From Rostratula benghalensis (taxonomy: Eukaryota; Chordata; Aves; Charadriiformes; Rostratulidae), in NCBI GenBank assembly GCA_013399305.1, contig VXAI01000083.1:2316237-2380236 (forward strand): a stretch of DNA of 64,000 nucleotides. The letters are read 5' to 3'. How positions within the stretch are numbered: position 1 is the stretch's first letter; each line of letters begins with the position of its first letter. The notes beneath the pieces are model-generated. The model was given only the letters and a program-made list of their open reading frames with translations. It did no database searches and was not told where the DNA came from. This document shows positions 11,701 through 24,292 of the stretch, piece after piece. The translations under genes and the position numbers were made by a program.

Positions 11701-14700
11701 GTAATGTCTTAGTTGGCCTTTCACAGTTAGCTTAAAATGATGATTAATTGAGTGAAGAAAAAAAAAAAAAAGTAAGCTGATGCACAAAGCAAATTCCAGA
11801 AGAAAAAAATTACAATCCTCTCCTGAAATAATTAAAAATCTATTTCAGGCCATGTGATCTGGGTCGTGAATTAAAAAAAATAAGTAAATCTGCAACAAGA
11901 GAAACAGACAGAGCAGTTTACACAGACATGACAAGAAATGCTGAATATATTACCAGAAAAATCTGTTACAGTGCCAGCTAAGACAATGTGAAATTTGGTT
12001 CCTATAATGTTCTCTGAACTCTTCAGCAGATTCATTTTTAGAACTGCTGAGCTTAATTTTGAAAGCCATTCGGCTGAAGTTTGCTCAACCTCAGGACCTA
12101 TTAAGTTTGCTAAATACATACCAGCTTTCAGAGCTGACTAGGTTTTGAATATTTCCCAAATATTCTTGTGAAACAAAAGCAAATCAGTTAATCTCCTAAA
12201 CAGGGTGATTATGGTTTAGGTAGTGAGAGGATATACCTCTCCTTGATATGGTTCTGGCCAAATTGCAGAGCTTTGCTTTTGAATCTTTAAGACTGAACAT
12301 AGTTGCATTTTAATGGATTTCAGGTTCTGTTGCTGGGGTTTAGTCTATGTGTCCCCACCCCGCAGGCTCTGCAGCAGCTCATAAATCAGAGTTACATTCG
12401 CTCTCTGCTGCGTTTGTATGTCCTGCAGTCTTTACGTTAACTTTGTGCTGCCTACTTTGGGCACTGCTTGCAACTGGACCATAATAACATAAGCAGACTG
12501 CAAAACATGCCTGAACTCTGAGTAAAAATAATGAGTTAAGCTTGTCTTGAGTTCTCACTTGTGAGGGCTACTCGAGCTGTTTTTTAAAGTTAGGGCCAGC
12601 CTGTCTCCGTGAACTGCCATCGCAACACTCTGCAGTGGACTGCAAGTTGTGATTTATCTAGAGCACCTAAGAGATATAAACTCTCTAAATACGAGAGCAA
12701 CATCTTTCAGAGGAATTCTCATCTGCTGGGTTTTATAGTCCAGCATATCACTGTAACCAGGAACTGGCTGGCTTTCCTGATGTGCTGATAGTGAACAGTG
12801 GTGATTCAGGCATGAATGTGCAACACTGGGATAAGGGACAACGACCCAAGACAGGGTGGGTGGACAGAGCCAGCAGAAACCTCTTCTGCTGCCTCCACTG
12901 AATTAGAAAAATACCCAGATTGACTCTGACAGACATAGCCAGCACCTTGAGGTGAATGTCAGAAAGAAATTAAAATCTGGATGTTCTGTAAGGTCATTCA
13001 CCCAGATTCTGCTGTTGCTGGTAGGCACTTGCCACCAGCACAAGAGTTAAGAGTACTCAGCAGTTCTGGAAGCCACAAATGAAAGGATACCAACCTGCCA
13101 GCAGTGTGATTAACAGATCTTTGCATCTGCTGTTGTGGGCCTGGCTGCTAACATTTTGATTTGCAGGCACACTCAGGTAGTCATATATATGCCTGCAAGG
13201 CCTGCCTGCAAGAAGCTGGTATTTACATGCTAATCTGATTGCACATGCAAATCAGGTAGCTCATTAGCATCTTAATCCACAATTTAATTGCAGGTACAAT
13301 TTCACGACAACAAAATGTGAAGGGCTATTCTGAATATTTTTCATTTAACTCTGACGGTCTGTCTCATTTAACAGATGTTGTTACTAGTTACAGATGACTT
13401 TGTCATTTTACATATATACAACATATATTCTAAAAGGTTTGAAAAGAATGAACCTTCTGTAGATCAGTGCCCTGAACTTTCCTTCAAAACAGGAATCTGA
13501 ATAAGGGAAACCCTATGTGATAGCAATCACTTGAAATTTTATAAGAAAAATTTGTATACATTAAAATACTGTTTATTAGCTGATATATATTTGAAGGGCT
13601 ATATATGCATATACATGTACTTCACTTGCACATATTTTAATAAGATATTACTCGCATTACTCTTCTGTGTATGGCCTATACTTTAATGGTTGACCTGCTT
13701 TGACACAGAGTTTGGTCAGGATGTAGGGTGACCAGCAGAAAGGCATCTCTGCGATAGATACTGACACAAAGTGATCTGAGTAAGTGATGGTGCAGTTCTT
13801 TGAGAAAGCCCAGAACGGGCTTCTGGACTTCAAAACGTATATGCAGCTCCCTTTCAGGTGTGGGTTTTTCCTGCTGTAATTTCTAAGTGCTATATTATAA
13901 GGGAAGCAGATGTTTCTCCAGGATTCGAGGTGCCCTGGATTCAAATCACATACCCTTCATGTTAATTCTTGTTGGCACAAGGTGGATAATGGCATCTGTT
14001 ATTGAAACACCCTCGGGTGTTCAAGCCCTGCCTCCACCCCAAAGAACTGTGCATACAGAGGTATTATCAATAGGAAATTAAGTAGTTCAAAAGTGCAGGT
14101 CATTATGAGACTTTAACTCAACTTGGCAAAAAGAGGTCCATTTTGGAAAGCTCTTCTCCAGAAAAGTTTCACATAGTATCACATATGTGATTTTGGTTTG
14201 GGTGATAACATATGCTTACGACAGCCTGAGCTGAGTTTTTTAAATTCAGTTTTCACAGTCCTTGTCTATAACATGCACTCCTGCAAACTGATAGGCACGC
14301 ACAAACACACACATTCACTGGCTGTACTCCTTAATTCTGTACTGTGCAGGTATATGGCTAGGAGAGTTAATGTAGTTTAATATCACCACATTTTTATTTT
14401 GACTTTTATTTTTCATCTCGGATGCCCTCATTCTCCAGGAGAATTTTACAGACATTAATATCATGTGTAGGTTATTATCTGGTCATCAGACAAATGTGAA
14501 GCGCATTAAAAATAACTCACTGTGAGACCAGTAATGTTGGCACATTTTGGAAACGATTTACTACTGAAAAATCCTGTGGAGACCAAATGTTTTATGCAAG
14601 ACCGTGTAACTTGGAGATCACCCTAGTTTGCTATAAATATTTTTCTAAAGATGCATGAGAGAAGGACAAAGGGCAATGCATTAATCTTCAGTGTCATGTC

Positions 14701-14706
14701 TTTCAG
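11701..14706 (+). other. DACH2: DACH2 intron (3006 bp) with candidate regulatory dyad
   Basis: Intron of phase 1 from GTAATG at 11701 to CTTTCAG ending at 14706. It contains a 14-base A run (11758-11771), simple AT-rich sequence near 13540-13640, and a motif-dense segment at about 13190-13300 described separately. Open frames such as the antisense 13657-13944 show no recognisable protein. No mobile element was recognised. Confidence 0.8.
13190..13300. promoter_or_regulatory. Candidate intronic regulatory element with POU octamer and homeobox sites
   Basis: The segment contains a perfect POU octamer ATGCAAAT (13245-13252), TAATCT (13231), TAATCC (13273) and several ATTA cores. An 8-bp dyad, ATGCTAAT (13227-13234) and ATTAGCAT (13263-13270), encloses a second imperfect dyad, CTGATTGC and GCAAATCAG. 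Short GCCTGCAAG copies lie just upstream. Motif density and symmetry suggest a homeodomain/POU-bound enhancer element. That is inference: no conservation data were available and AT-rich DNA throws up such motifs by chance. Confidence 0.35.
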
Positions 14707-14772
14707 ATGCTGGAATCCCAGATATGGAAATAGAACACAACGGAACCCAACATGACAGTGCAGCAATGCAAG
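14707..14772 (+). CDS. DACH2: DACH2 coding exon: post-coiled-coil acidic segment
   Basis: A 66-bp exon after CTTTCAG. It completes a split Asp codon, then reads AGIPDMEIEHNGTQHDSAAMQ, and leaves one G before the donor GTGCAG (14773). This segment is characteristic of the region after the Dachshund coiled coil. Phase 1 at both ends lets it join the terminal exon through a split GAA codon. If the donor is not used, the frame continues into the intron for 17 residues and stops at TAA 14823-14825. Confidence 0.93.
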
Positions 14773-15923
14773 GTGCAGTATGTACCCCATCGCATCACAG
14801 GCGTGTTTATCATAAGCCATATTAAAAAGGAAATTAAATGCAGAATTGTTTTTGTCTTTTGTTTTCCTGCTTTAAGATGAATGTAAATTTTACAACTTCA
14901 TTTTTTTTCCTGTTCAGTATAGACAACCTTCGTAAGATTCGTACTTTACAGGACCAAAAACTAAATTGTTTAAAGTGAGGTTTGGAAAACTCACATTTAG
15001 CTCTCAGATAAATATGCTTAGTTTGAAAGTGATTTTACAAATGATTTATGTTTTTAAAATACTTCTGATCTTCACCTGCCTATCAAGATCATAGGTGTTT
15101 TCAAAAGATACATAAGCTGTAGGTGTAAAAGGAAAGTCATGTTCAATGTTATGAGCAATTATATATTTTCCTCACTGTTCAGTTACTGTTTGTAAATACA
15201 GAAAATTCATGTATTGTCTTGAGTGCTTCCCAAAGAATAATAAATGTATTCTGGCTATAGGCTGTGAACCAAGGGAGTTGTGTAATCATTTAGGGGAGCT
15301 GAGATACAGAGATCTTAAGGTTTTTTTTCTATGACTATTGGAAACCTATTTGAGGAATGCAGAAAATCCATAGTCACCTGCAATAAAATTTGGTCTGAGC
15401 GATTTGAGCATAGAAATTCTCTGACTTTGGAGAAAGTCTAGTTTTGTAGGTTTTTGTTTGTTTGTTTGTTTTTTATAAAACCAACCTTTTTCTCCCTTCA
15501 ATCCTGTCCCATACTCATTACCAATCAGCTCCGTGCAGGCTACTACAGCAGCCTGGAGACAGCTGCCTGTTTCTATGTAACTGCTTCTTTTTGGGAGCAC
15601 TTCCACACTTTCTAGTGAATCATGTAATGGTAATGTGCAAAAAATAACGCGAGTTGAAGTTACTAAAGACAGTCCCCTTCTGTGTAGACAGAAGAAGGCC
15701 TGCAGTGCAGTTATAGATACAAACATAACTTCTAGGATTTCTCGACTGTTAAAGGCTTGGCTTTGCATACCTCTGGTATGCATCTGTTGTCCATCTGTCA
15801 TCTATACAGGAAAGCTTTCAAATGCTTTTACTGCTGTCTCTTTTTGTGATTTTAGGTTCATATGCTATGTATTATAAAGGAGGATAATCACAGCTTTATT
15901 GTAATGCATATGTATCCTTGTAA

Positions 15924-15951
15924 CATATGTGTGTGTGTATGTACACATATG
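15924..15951. repeat. TG-rich inverted repeat
   Basis: Nine-base arms CATATGTGT and ACACATATG flank a ten-base TG-rich spacer, giving a perfect short stem next to a (TG)n run. It is intronic and probably arises from microsatellite sequence rather than a functional RNA. Confidence 0.6.
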
Positions 15952-17829
15952 AGTAGAGTTGTGCTCTAAATGTTGCAGATGGAAAATTGTTACTACCAGA
16001 AATAGTCAAAATATTGGATAAGCACTTGGGACGTGTATTTAAATTTGACAAGCAAAATACTACTAACGTTTCTGATCTATTTGTGATACCTGCTGAGATG
16101 AGTGCTCAGTGCTCTTCCAAAAAGATTCTGAGAGACCAGGGTGCACCTGGACATTATCTAGTAAAAAAAGTAAATTAATTTCAGTTTTCAATTGAAGAAA
16201 AAATGTTACAGTTGGCTCAAATGTGTCTTCCCATCAAAGATGATTATAAATAACTTTGAGGAAAGTGATGCCAGAGCCACTTCTAGCAACCATTTACTTA
16301 CTTACTATTTACACTTAATTACCAGAAGGAATTAGGAGAACTTTCTTACACTTCCTGTAGTCTACTGATATACAATAAAACCTCATTATTTTATGATTTT
16401 TATTTCAGATTGGTTTGGTTTTTTTAAAAAAAAATCTGATCCAACGACATTGTTCTTCAGTTTTAACAGGCTTTGAATCATGAAGTTTTTGTTGAAGTTA
16501 AGAGCCTGAACAAAGGGAGAGCGGGGTATCCTCTGTGATCAGTATCCCTGAGCTTGGTGTGCCCCTCTGTGATTTATTCAATAGGAGCTGTAAACCTGTC
16601 CTGTGCTCCTCAATGGCAAAGGGTCTCCTGCCTTCACCACTGCAACAAATGTCAGTGTACACTGACTGCTGTGACAGCTTTGGTGTGGGACTCCCCAAAT
16701 GTTAACAGCGTGAGGAGTTTAGCTAGTTTTTCACTAAGCACTCCCAGCTGACAGAAAAGTTTCTGAAGAGCTTTCTGCAGAGCTTGTTTAGATTTCAAAG
16801 TGTTTCTGTCCTGTAGCACCACCTCTTTAATTTTTATTTATGCTGATACTGAAATATCTTTTTATTCTCTTTCCCTTTGATTACAGTTTTTGTACTTGAC
16901 AGCACTGCCATCTTTAACAATTCGAGCACGCTCCGTCATTGCCCCCTTCATTTGCTGCCTTTGTTTTTTTGGGCCCTGGGAGGAGGAAGGGTCAAAACAC
17001 ATGTCCCTAATACAAAGCTGTTTCCAGGCTTCCAAAATTTCTCTCCATTGCACAGAAAAAAGCATTAGCATCAATGCAAACCTTTCTTCTGCTGTTGTCA
17101 ATAGCTCTGCTGGACAGAAATCTATCATTCATACTGTGTCTCTCTTTTGAAATTCAATTAGTTTCACTGCCAGTATCACCTTAAGATGGTTTAAAGGAAA
17201 ATTACAAAAATACTGCATGCCCACCTTTCACAGTGATTAAGTCATATAATATTTTATGCTCATTTCTTAAAATGATTTTATTAACACAAGCTGTATATAT
17301 ACTGGGATTCTGACCTGCATTATAAATCTTTCCCATTTAGTTGACTCATTTCTCACTATGCTCTGTGTAGTAATTGAAACTTTGTGCAGACAAGTCTTAA
17401 AACTTTTTTGAACCTTACAATCCAATGCCTCCATTCTCTGTATACTGGATCTTTTGGTCCAGCATAGTCTGAGCTGAGAGAAGCTTTTTAGCTGACAAAA
17501 TAGAAAAGTAGTCAGAAAGCCCCCTGTGTAGCCCAGTGGTGCAGGGGAGAGTGATGCATGCACACAGATACCCTTCTGGTCTTGCTTCCATAACTCAGTT
17601 GTGGGCCAGCAAGATAGTGCATCAACCGTTTTATCAGCCAATCTCCGTTTCACATAAAATAAACATACTGGGTGTCATTAAGTGCACCTTCAGATCAATG
17701 ATTTTTGCAAATGACATTCAAGTACCATTTGAGTAGTGCATTTTTGCTGATAAAAGCAAATTAAATTAGCACAACTACAAGTGTGCTGATAAAAACTAAA
17801 ACCAAACAGCAGCACCATTAGCTAACAAA

Positions 17830-18130
17830 GTAATATTTTCTCTTTACTGCTTTCTGCCATTTAGTTATTATCCTATTGGAAATCTAATTATAATCCTTTT
17901 ACTCCCTAGTCAAACTTCACAGTTTTTGCAAGCTTAGCACTGACAAGTGATTTCATTACATTTGATTGCCCGCGCCCAGATTGACTTAACTTCACTCCGA
18001 GACCTAAAAGCCCTCTCAGTTTCTCAGATTCCCTGTTTGCACATTACAGCAACAGCTCCTTTAATTAATTAGCATGAACAGCAGTAACATGAACTGCTGA
18101 ACAGAAAATAACATCATTTTATGATCGCAG
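17830..18130. promoter_or_regulatory. Candidate conserved non-coding element
   Basis: The segment is repeat-free, of mixed composition, and rich in homeobox-type sites, including TAATTAATTA at 18062-18071 and CTAATTATAATCC near 17884-17896. A 7-bp dyad CAGCAGT/ACTGCTG lies at 18079-18099. It resembles the style of conserved elements found in the introns of developmental regulators, but this is inference from motif content only. Confidence 0.25.
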
Positions 18131-20338
18131 GGAGACTTCTCCTTTTGCATGTTTATACCTTAGTTAACTTTTGTATTACTATATTTCATTGTTAGGGGAT
18201 ATTGGAATGATCAGCAAAGCGATGTTATCTTAAAATTTTAAAAAATAGATGTTGCGATAATACTTAATGATAACAATTTACAAAAAATAAAAGACTCTAA
18301 ATTTCAAGAAGGAGGCAGCAGCACGGGCAGACAGAGGAAACATGGTCCATTGTAGCTGAAATGGGAGGGTGACCCAGAGCTGCTGCTGCTGCTTTTGTTT
18401 GTGAAATAACCCAACAGAGATTTAGCACAAAATCTGTCTGTAGCCACAACTAACTCTTTATTTTTATCTGTTTGACAAAGATGAAGGAACTGTCCAAGTT
18501 TGGGCCATATTTTGGGTTTTATTAATTAGAAAACTGGGCTGTATTTTTTTTCATTATGCTGTTAGAACCCAGTCAGTTTTCAAAGCTAGTCTATGGTAAA
18601 AAGGGAAAAGGGGGAGACAGAACAGAGGAGTAGTGTTTTTAAGAGGTTTAACAACTTCGTTATTGTATCAAATTACACCTCCAAATGCTGCTGTCCACTG
18701 AAACCAGCCAGGGGAGGAGTACTCTACAACTGTAAGAGACAAATTCATCATCTTGTAAGTGACAGTGCTATTGTCATGGTCTTGCTTTAAATGGAAAAAA
18801 ATAAATGTTCAAGCACTTACAATTTTACATGAGAAAAGAGCAGAACCCTGTGATTTAAACTCTTCAGATTAAACTAAACTGAGGCCTGGTATTTTCTTTG
18901 TGAGTGAGTTCTTTGCCATCTTCTTTTTCTTCTCCCTCCTGTCCAAGCTGCGCTCTGTCCTTAGTGCCTGGCCTGTTCTGAATTACCAGATCTCTAGCAG
19001 TTACCTTGTGCTGCACTTCTGGAAAAACTCTTTCTGAGTTCCTGTGCCATCACCAGACTGTCACCCCCATGCACACAGTGCCCATGTGCTGCTGAAAGGC
19101 GTCTCGTTAGCTGTGGTCCAAAAAAAGGGCCCTCTTCAGCAACCAGCCAAGAAGTTACTGCGCTGACCCACTACATGGCTTGCCTGCTGGTGATACAAAT
19201 GCAGGGCTTTAAAAGATAACAGTGTAGCTGAGCTTAGTCTCAGTGTTATTTCTACTTTAGATACAGTGTTTCTCTGCATCTCATTCCCTCTCTCTGTAAG
19301 CCGGTACACTCACATACGTGTGAGGGAGGAAACTGAAAATTTGCTATTTACTGGAAACAAAAGGTGAGGAAAGGTTTCCCCAGGAGACTGTTGAGTGTAA
19401 AGGTCCATACCTTTCTATTCTTACAAAGGGCCAAAACATTTATTCAATAATTCAATGCCAGTAGGCTTGAACATTTCCTAAGCAGGAACCACTGTGTTAC
19501 CTTCCTGTCAACTTGAGCTGACAACGGCAATCCAGCATCTGCACAGTTTGTATTCAGTGAACAGATTCTTGTCCTTGGCTATTGTTATGCGTTAGAAATC
19601 TTAACTTTCTGTACAAGTTCTTAGGGCTATTAACATGGATGTGGAACTATTTGACAGAGTCAGCTCGGTAGTTCCCAGCACAAAATCAGTGGGGAAGAAG
19701 CCCCAGGCGCAGCCCCTGTGTGTGTGTGCAGCACTGAAGGTCAGGTCCCGCAGGGAGGACAGGGCTGGTACCGCTCCCCTCCTCAGCACAGCCAGCGTTA
19801 GACATCAGAGACTGCACATCTGCAGGGGTGGAAATGAGGAGATATGAAAGAGGGAGAGATTAAAAGAAAGCAAGCCAAACTTCATTAGTACTGCCACTCT
19901 CAGAAGGAGCATTTATTGTTCACATTCTTCCGCGAGTCAAGCGGAAACCGTGCCCTGCTCACGGTGGGTTATTTTTTTTTTCTCTTTCACTGCTCAGTTT
20001 GGAAACCATTTACAAGTAAGTGGAAGGGAAAAATTTTGGTGGACAACTAATAAAGAGGCAGCGAAGTCAGTTGTACTCACTGTTGTCACTTGGCTGAATG
20101 ACTAGCCCAAACACACGAGAACTGGCTGCAGGCCAGGTCTTGTTTTTTCATGGTAGTGAAGGGATCTTTTTCTGTGTTTTTCCTAATTTCTGTGTTCCTT
20201 ACCCCACCAGCAGGGGCCTGGATGCAGCCTCCCTCCAGGTCACTCAGCACTCCTGTTTGCTAAGAGGTTTAGGGAAAGGGGGTTTTTTGAGGAATTTGTG
20301 TCCACAGTAGGAGCGAATGCAAACTGTTCTCTGAGTTT

Positions 20339-20340
<2 letters not shown>

Positions 20341-20370
<30 letters not shown>
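20341..20370. repeat. Homopolymer T run (30 bases)
   Basis: Uninterrupted T run inside the terminal DACH2 intron. No retroposed gene is recognisable on either side, so it is best called a simple repeat. Length is likely polymorphic or error-prone in assembly. Confidence 0.9.
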
Positions 20371-20372
<2 letters not shown>

Positions 20373-23300
20373 AAAATAACAGATTGATTCAGACTATTTA
20401 GCCCAGCTTTATAAGTTAGATTAATTGGCATGGCATTGCCTTTTCCATGTGTCGCTGCAGCCAAAGCTCAGCTTGGCTCTGACCTAACTGAGAAACTGAC
20501 TCTGCTTAGGTAGCCTTGGAAGGGTGGAGAGCCCAGCTCCTGTCCTGCCCACCTGAGGTACCATGTGAGACTGATTCAATCCCTCAGGTAGGAGTTGTGC
20601 TGCCCTCATCCCCCCCTCTGTCTGCAGAAACACACCCACGTCTCAGCTCTACCTTTATGTTAGAAGCTCTCCCAACACTCCTTCATCTAAATTGGCAAAG
20701 TGGGATTTTCAGTTTATTATTTCATCTCTGCTACCATATTCTCTGCAACATGTAGTGCTGGGGTTTAGTTTTTCAGTTGTGTGAATAATTTACAGTTACT
20801 GATAGAACAAATTTATCCTTGTTTTCTCATTATGTAGCAGATCCCAAATTTCTGTCCTCCAATTTACAGTGTGCTGAAGTTACTTGAACAATCCCAGCCC
20901 GTACCTGTCCTGGTTAATTGCAGCCCAACGGCTGCATCACGTTGCTCCCCTTCCTGATGGGATTTGCACACCAGTATTACTGGGGGCCCGTTCCTTCATG
21001 CAAGTTGCAAGAGTACACGTGGACATTTTGTTTTAAAGTTACTGTATGATGGAAATACAGCTGAATTACCAACTTAAAGATACTACAAACAAAGCCTTAC
21101 AAAGGATTCTGAAAATTTAGAGCTGCTGAAAAGGCTGAATTAAAAGAAAAAATAAAGATTAAAAATTTAATAAATATGCCAATTATAATTATTGCTTTTG
21201 GATTTCTCCTTTGTCCACACATTAAAACCTTGAAAGAAGAAGATGATACTTTTGTTGAAAGAGTGCACAAGAGATTAATGTATACCCTGGACTAATAGCT
21301 CAGGGAAGACAACACCGTCCTGAGGGAAAATCACAATTATTTACATAGGCTCTGGCTGACTGAGAAATTGTGAGATCTTTACTTGTCTTATACACTGTGA
21401 AGGGGAAAAAAAACCTTTCCAAATGTCTTGCTTATTAAGCCAGTCATGCATTTCACTGTAGGCTGTAAAGCAGTATAACATGCACAGGGGGCTCATAAGC
21501 ATATTTTAGTGTTAGGGAATATCATTTATACAGTTTTTATATTGTCAATATTACCCCTAGAGAATGAGATTAGGCTTTAAACTACTGTAAATCTACGCTT
21601 TTGCTCACCTTTGTGTAATTTCATTTTTTAATAGAATGAAGCCCACATAAATGAATATTTGATTAAGGGATAAACCTAATAAAAGAATACATTTATTGCA
21701 CACAGATTTATTCAAATCTTTGCTATATAATACAGTAAAATGCTCTAAAATGGTATGTAGCTTGCAGTCAGCTGCACTGAGAGGATGGTGAATATTCTTC
21801 AAAAAGATGAATTTGACAACATTGCATTGTCTTTCACATATAACTGGTAGCACAGATGCTCCCAACACTTTAATTCCACATAGGTGGTTGCTGTATGATG
21901 TTAATGCCATGGAGTTATGTTTATTGCACAGCAACAAAAAAAGTACTTCAATTTCTGGAGAATAATTGAGAGCTTTATAAAAAAGGAAATGGTTAACTAT
22001 GCACTTTCTGTTTACTGATCAATAATATCTCCTGGGTGGCTGCACTATGCTTGAGCTTGGCATTTACTTTCCCCCTTACAGTTATTCCAGATATCTCCAT
22101 TGATCTTCCCGTGAGATACAAAAAAAATAGGAAGGGAAAATTGAAACTGGTTTCAAAGTTTCAATAGCCAGTCCATCAGCCCATGGCACCCTCAATGACC
22201 ACCTCTTACCTTAGTTTGAAAAATAATTATTAAAATACAGTAAAACTACCTAGAATTTTAAAATAAGAGTATTACAGATCCTTGCTGTTCCTGATTTTGA
22301 TAAATCAATTCTTCCCTTGAATGCACGTCCAGATTCTCCCTTTGTTGCCAGGCTCAGCACCGTAGACATGAGGGCATATGTAGTCTCTGTCTCACTGTCT
22401 TTGCATTAATACCGACCATCAAGCACGTATCAGAAGATGATGCCCAGTGGCCGTTTCAATTGCGAGTTAGGTACCTAATTTCTGCCGACCTCCACTCACC
22501 AGGCATGCCTGTAAATCCCACCCCATGTAGGTGGGTAAGGGAGGACACCTTTGTACATCTGGCTGCTGAGCCCAGGCCCGCAAAGAGCGCAGGCGCGTGG
22601 GCGTTGGGTGCCCAGGACACTTCATGCTTTGGCTGCTTCTCTGTGGCCCATGGAACTGGAGTGTGGCAGAACTTCAGCCTTTCCGACTGCCTGTAAAGAC
22701 TATTCCTGTCCTGTGATTCTTTGAGGGCAGCCAAACTCGTAGAGTCTGTCAGCACCTATCTTTTTTAGAAGTGCAACTTCAATGGGGGCTCGATCACCTA
22801 CAGCTTGCAATGGGAAGAAATCACGTGCAGCTTCCTAATCATCAGAAGGAGAAAACAAACCAAACAAAAACTCCTACAAACCAAACAAACCCCACAGTGT
22901 TCAGTATTTGCATTTTTGCTTACCATCTCCCCAGCCTTTAATATTTGCCCCACTAAGTTTAAGACAATTTTTAATCAGCCAAAGGCCTGAAACTAATTTT
23001 AGTCACTTCTTTGGACATTCCCATGCTCCCAAATGTTCCTCCAGAGATGTTATGTCCCTGGATCTTCTGATCTTTATTCTTGTTTACATCCAAAATACAC
23101 CAAAATACATATTAAATCATTTCTGTTTGGAGAGTCTGAGCCTCCTTAAAACCACGAAACATTCAATTACTAATTAGCTGTTTCCTGTTCCTAATGAAGT
23201 GAACATGTCGGATTTGGATTAAAATTCAGCTACTGCTCTCCTCTGTTTATGGTTCCAGATGTTTTTGTTTTATCTAGGAGGTTACTTTGACAGCTACTGC

Positions 23301-24254
23301 TAAATGATAAATCACTCATATTATAGCTGAAATGCATTTTGAAATTGAAATGTGGCAAACTTTGAGATTGCTCCAAGGATCAGTGTCAGTTCGCAGGTCA
23401 ATACTTGTTCTTTCCTTACGAGTGTTCAGTATTGGCATATGTAAAACAGTAATGGGATAGATGTCAACATTATACAAAATGCTTCTCAATATTATCATTT
23501 TGCTATCATCTTCAAGATCAGTACTTGCAAGTTTAGCTGGGTGGATTCATGATTCATTGTATAATGAACAAGAATATGGATTCTTGTTAGCTTTAGCTTC
23601 TGTGGGCATTTTAATATTTATTTTTTTCTCTGGGCTTAATGTGAAAAATCATAGTTGATAGGTACTATAGCTAGGAATATTTTTATGAAGGAAATAAGTG
23701 GCTTTCTACTTGTTTCCCTAAATAAAGAAAAACATTTTTTAAAGAAAAGTGGCAGTTTCTGAATGAGAGAACTGTTTTTTTCCAAAGAACAGATATTGAT
23801 TTACTCCATTTTTTAATGCGATGCAATTTTGTTTTAACACACTGTTCCCAAGGAGGTTTTTGTACACGTAATAATGGTATGTTGTAAAGCTGATGCCACT
23901 CTACTCGGTCTGTCTTACAGAAGTATGAAATTTCACACAGGCTGCTGTCTGGAAAAAAAAAAAAAAAAGAAGGAAAATGAGTGTTCAATTTAAAAAGCAA
24001 ATGTCATAAAAGGAAGAAAATTAGAATAAAAATATTTATAGTCTCTACTCAGCAGCTGCTAGATCGCAGCCACCATTACACAAGGCCGGTTGTTGTTTTT
24101 AGCCCAGCTGAGTGCCCACACTTGTAGATCTGGTAATTCAGTTTGAGATTTGAGAAAAAAAAAGCCCACAAACAAGGAAACCCACCTGTTTCAATTAATT
24201 ATAAAATGTGTGACTGTGTAATTGACTTTTTTTTCTTCTTCTTTTTACCTCCAG

Positions 24255-24292
24255 AAAACAGAACATACATCAAACCTACTATTATGTACTGA
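24255..24292 (+). CDS. DACH2: DACH2 terminal coding exon and stop codon
   Basis: After the acceptor ACCTCCAG the exon supplies the last two bases of a split Glu codon, then NRTYIKPTIMY and TGA (24290-24292). Together with the four upstream exons this gives a continuous 180-residue C-terminal segment without stops or frameshifts. The short basic-aromatic tail ending in TIMY matches what I remember of DACH2 (a TVMY-type end) and differs from the DACH1 tail, and it is the main reason for naming DACH2. Only 12 codons of this exon are coding; the rest is 3' UTR. Confidence 0.88.

Larger units (their letters stand above)
14773..24254 (+). other. DACH2: DACH2 terminal intron (9482 bp)
   Basis: The last and longest intron fully inside the window, from GTGCAG to the acceptor TTTTTACCTCCAG ending at 24254. 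It holds simple sequence, namely (GTTT)n near 15450-15475, a TG-rich inverted repeat at 15924-15951, a 30-base T run at 20341-20370, an ACAAA-rich tract near 22850-22895 and a 16-base A run at 23953-23968. It also holds a motif-rich stretch near 17830-18130. The longest open frames (antisense 15346-15801, 17267-17653 and 21605-21937) show no recognisable domain and no sign of being genes. A small CpG-richer patch lies near 22560-22610. Confidence 0.8.

Noticed and set aside
13910..13960. tRNA B-box-like GGATTCAAATC
   Set aside because: No matching A box or cloverleaf could be built around it, so it is not a tRNA or a clear tRNA-derived SINE.
15346..15801. 151-codon antisense frame in the DACH2 terminal intron
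   Set aside because: No recognisable domain; it contains a translated (GTTT)n microsatellite (KKQTNKQK) and overlaps + strand frames. Best explained as chance.
17267..17653. 128-codon antisense frame in the same intron
   Set aside because: No family resemblance, no start context or splice structure, and it lies within intronic AT-rich DNA.
20341..20370. Long T run as the tail of an antisense processed pseudogene
   Set aside because: No coding similarity or polyadenylation hexamer is seen on the expected side, so there is no parent to support retroposition.
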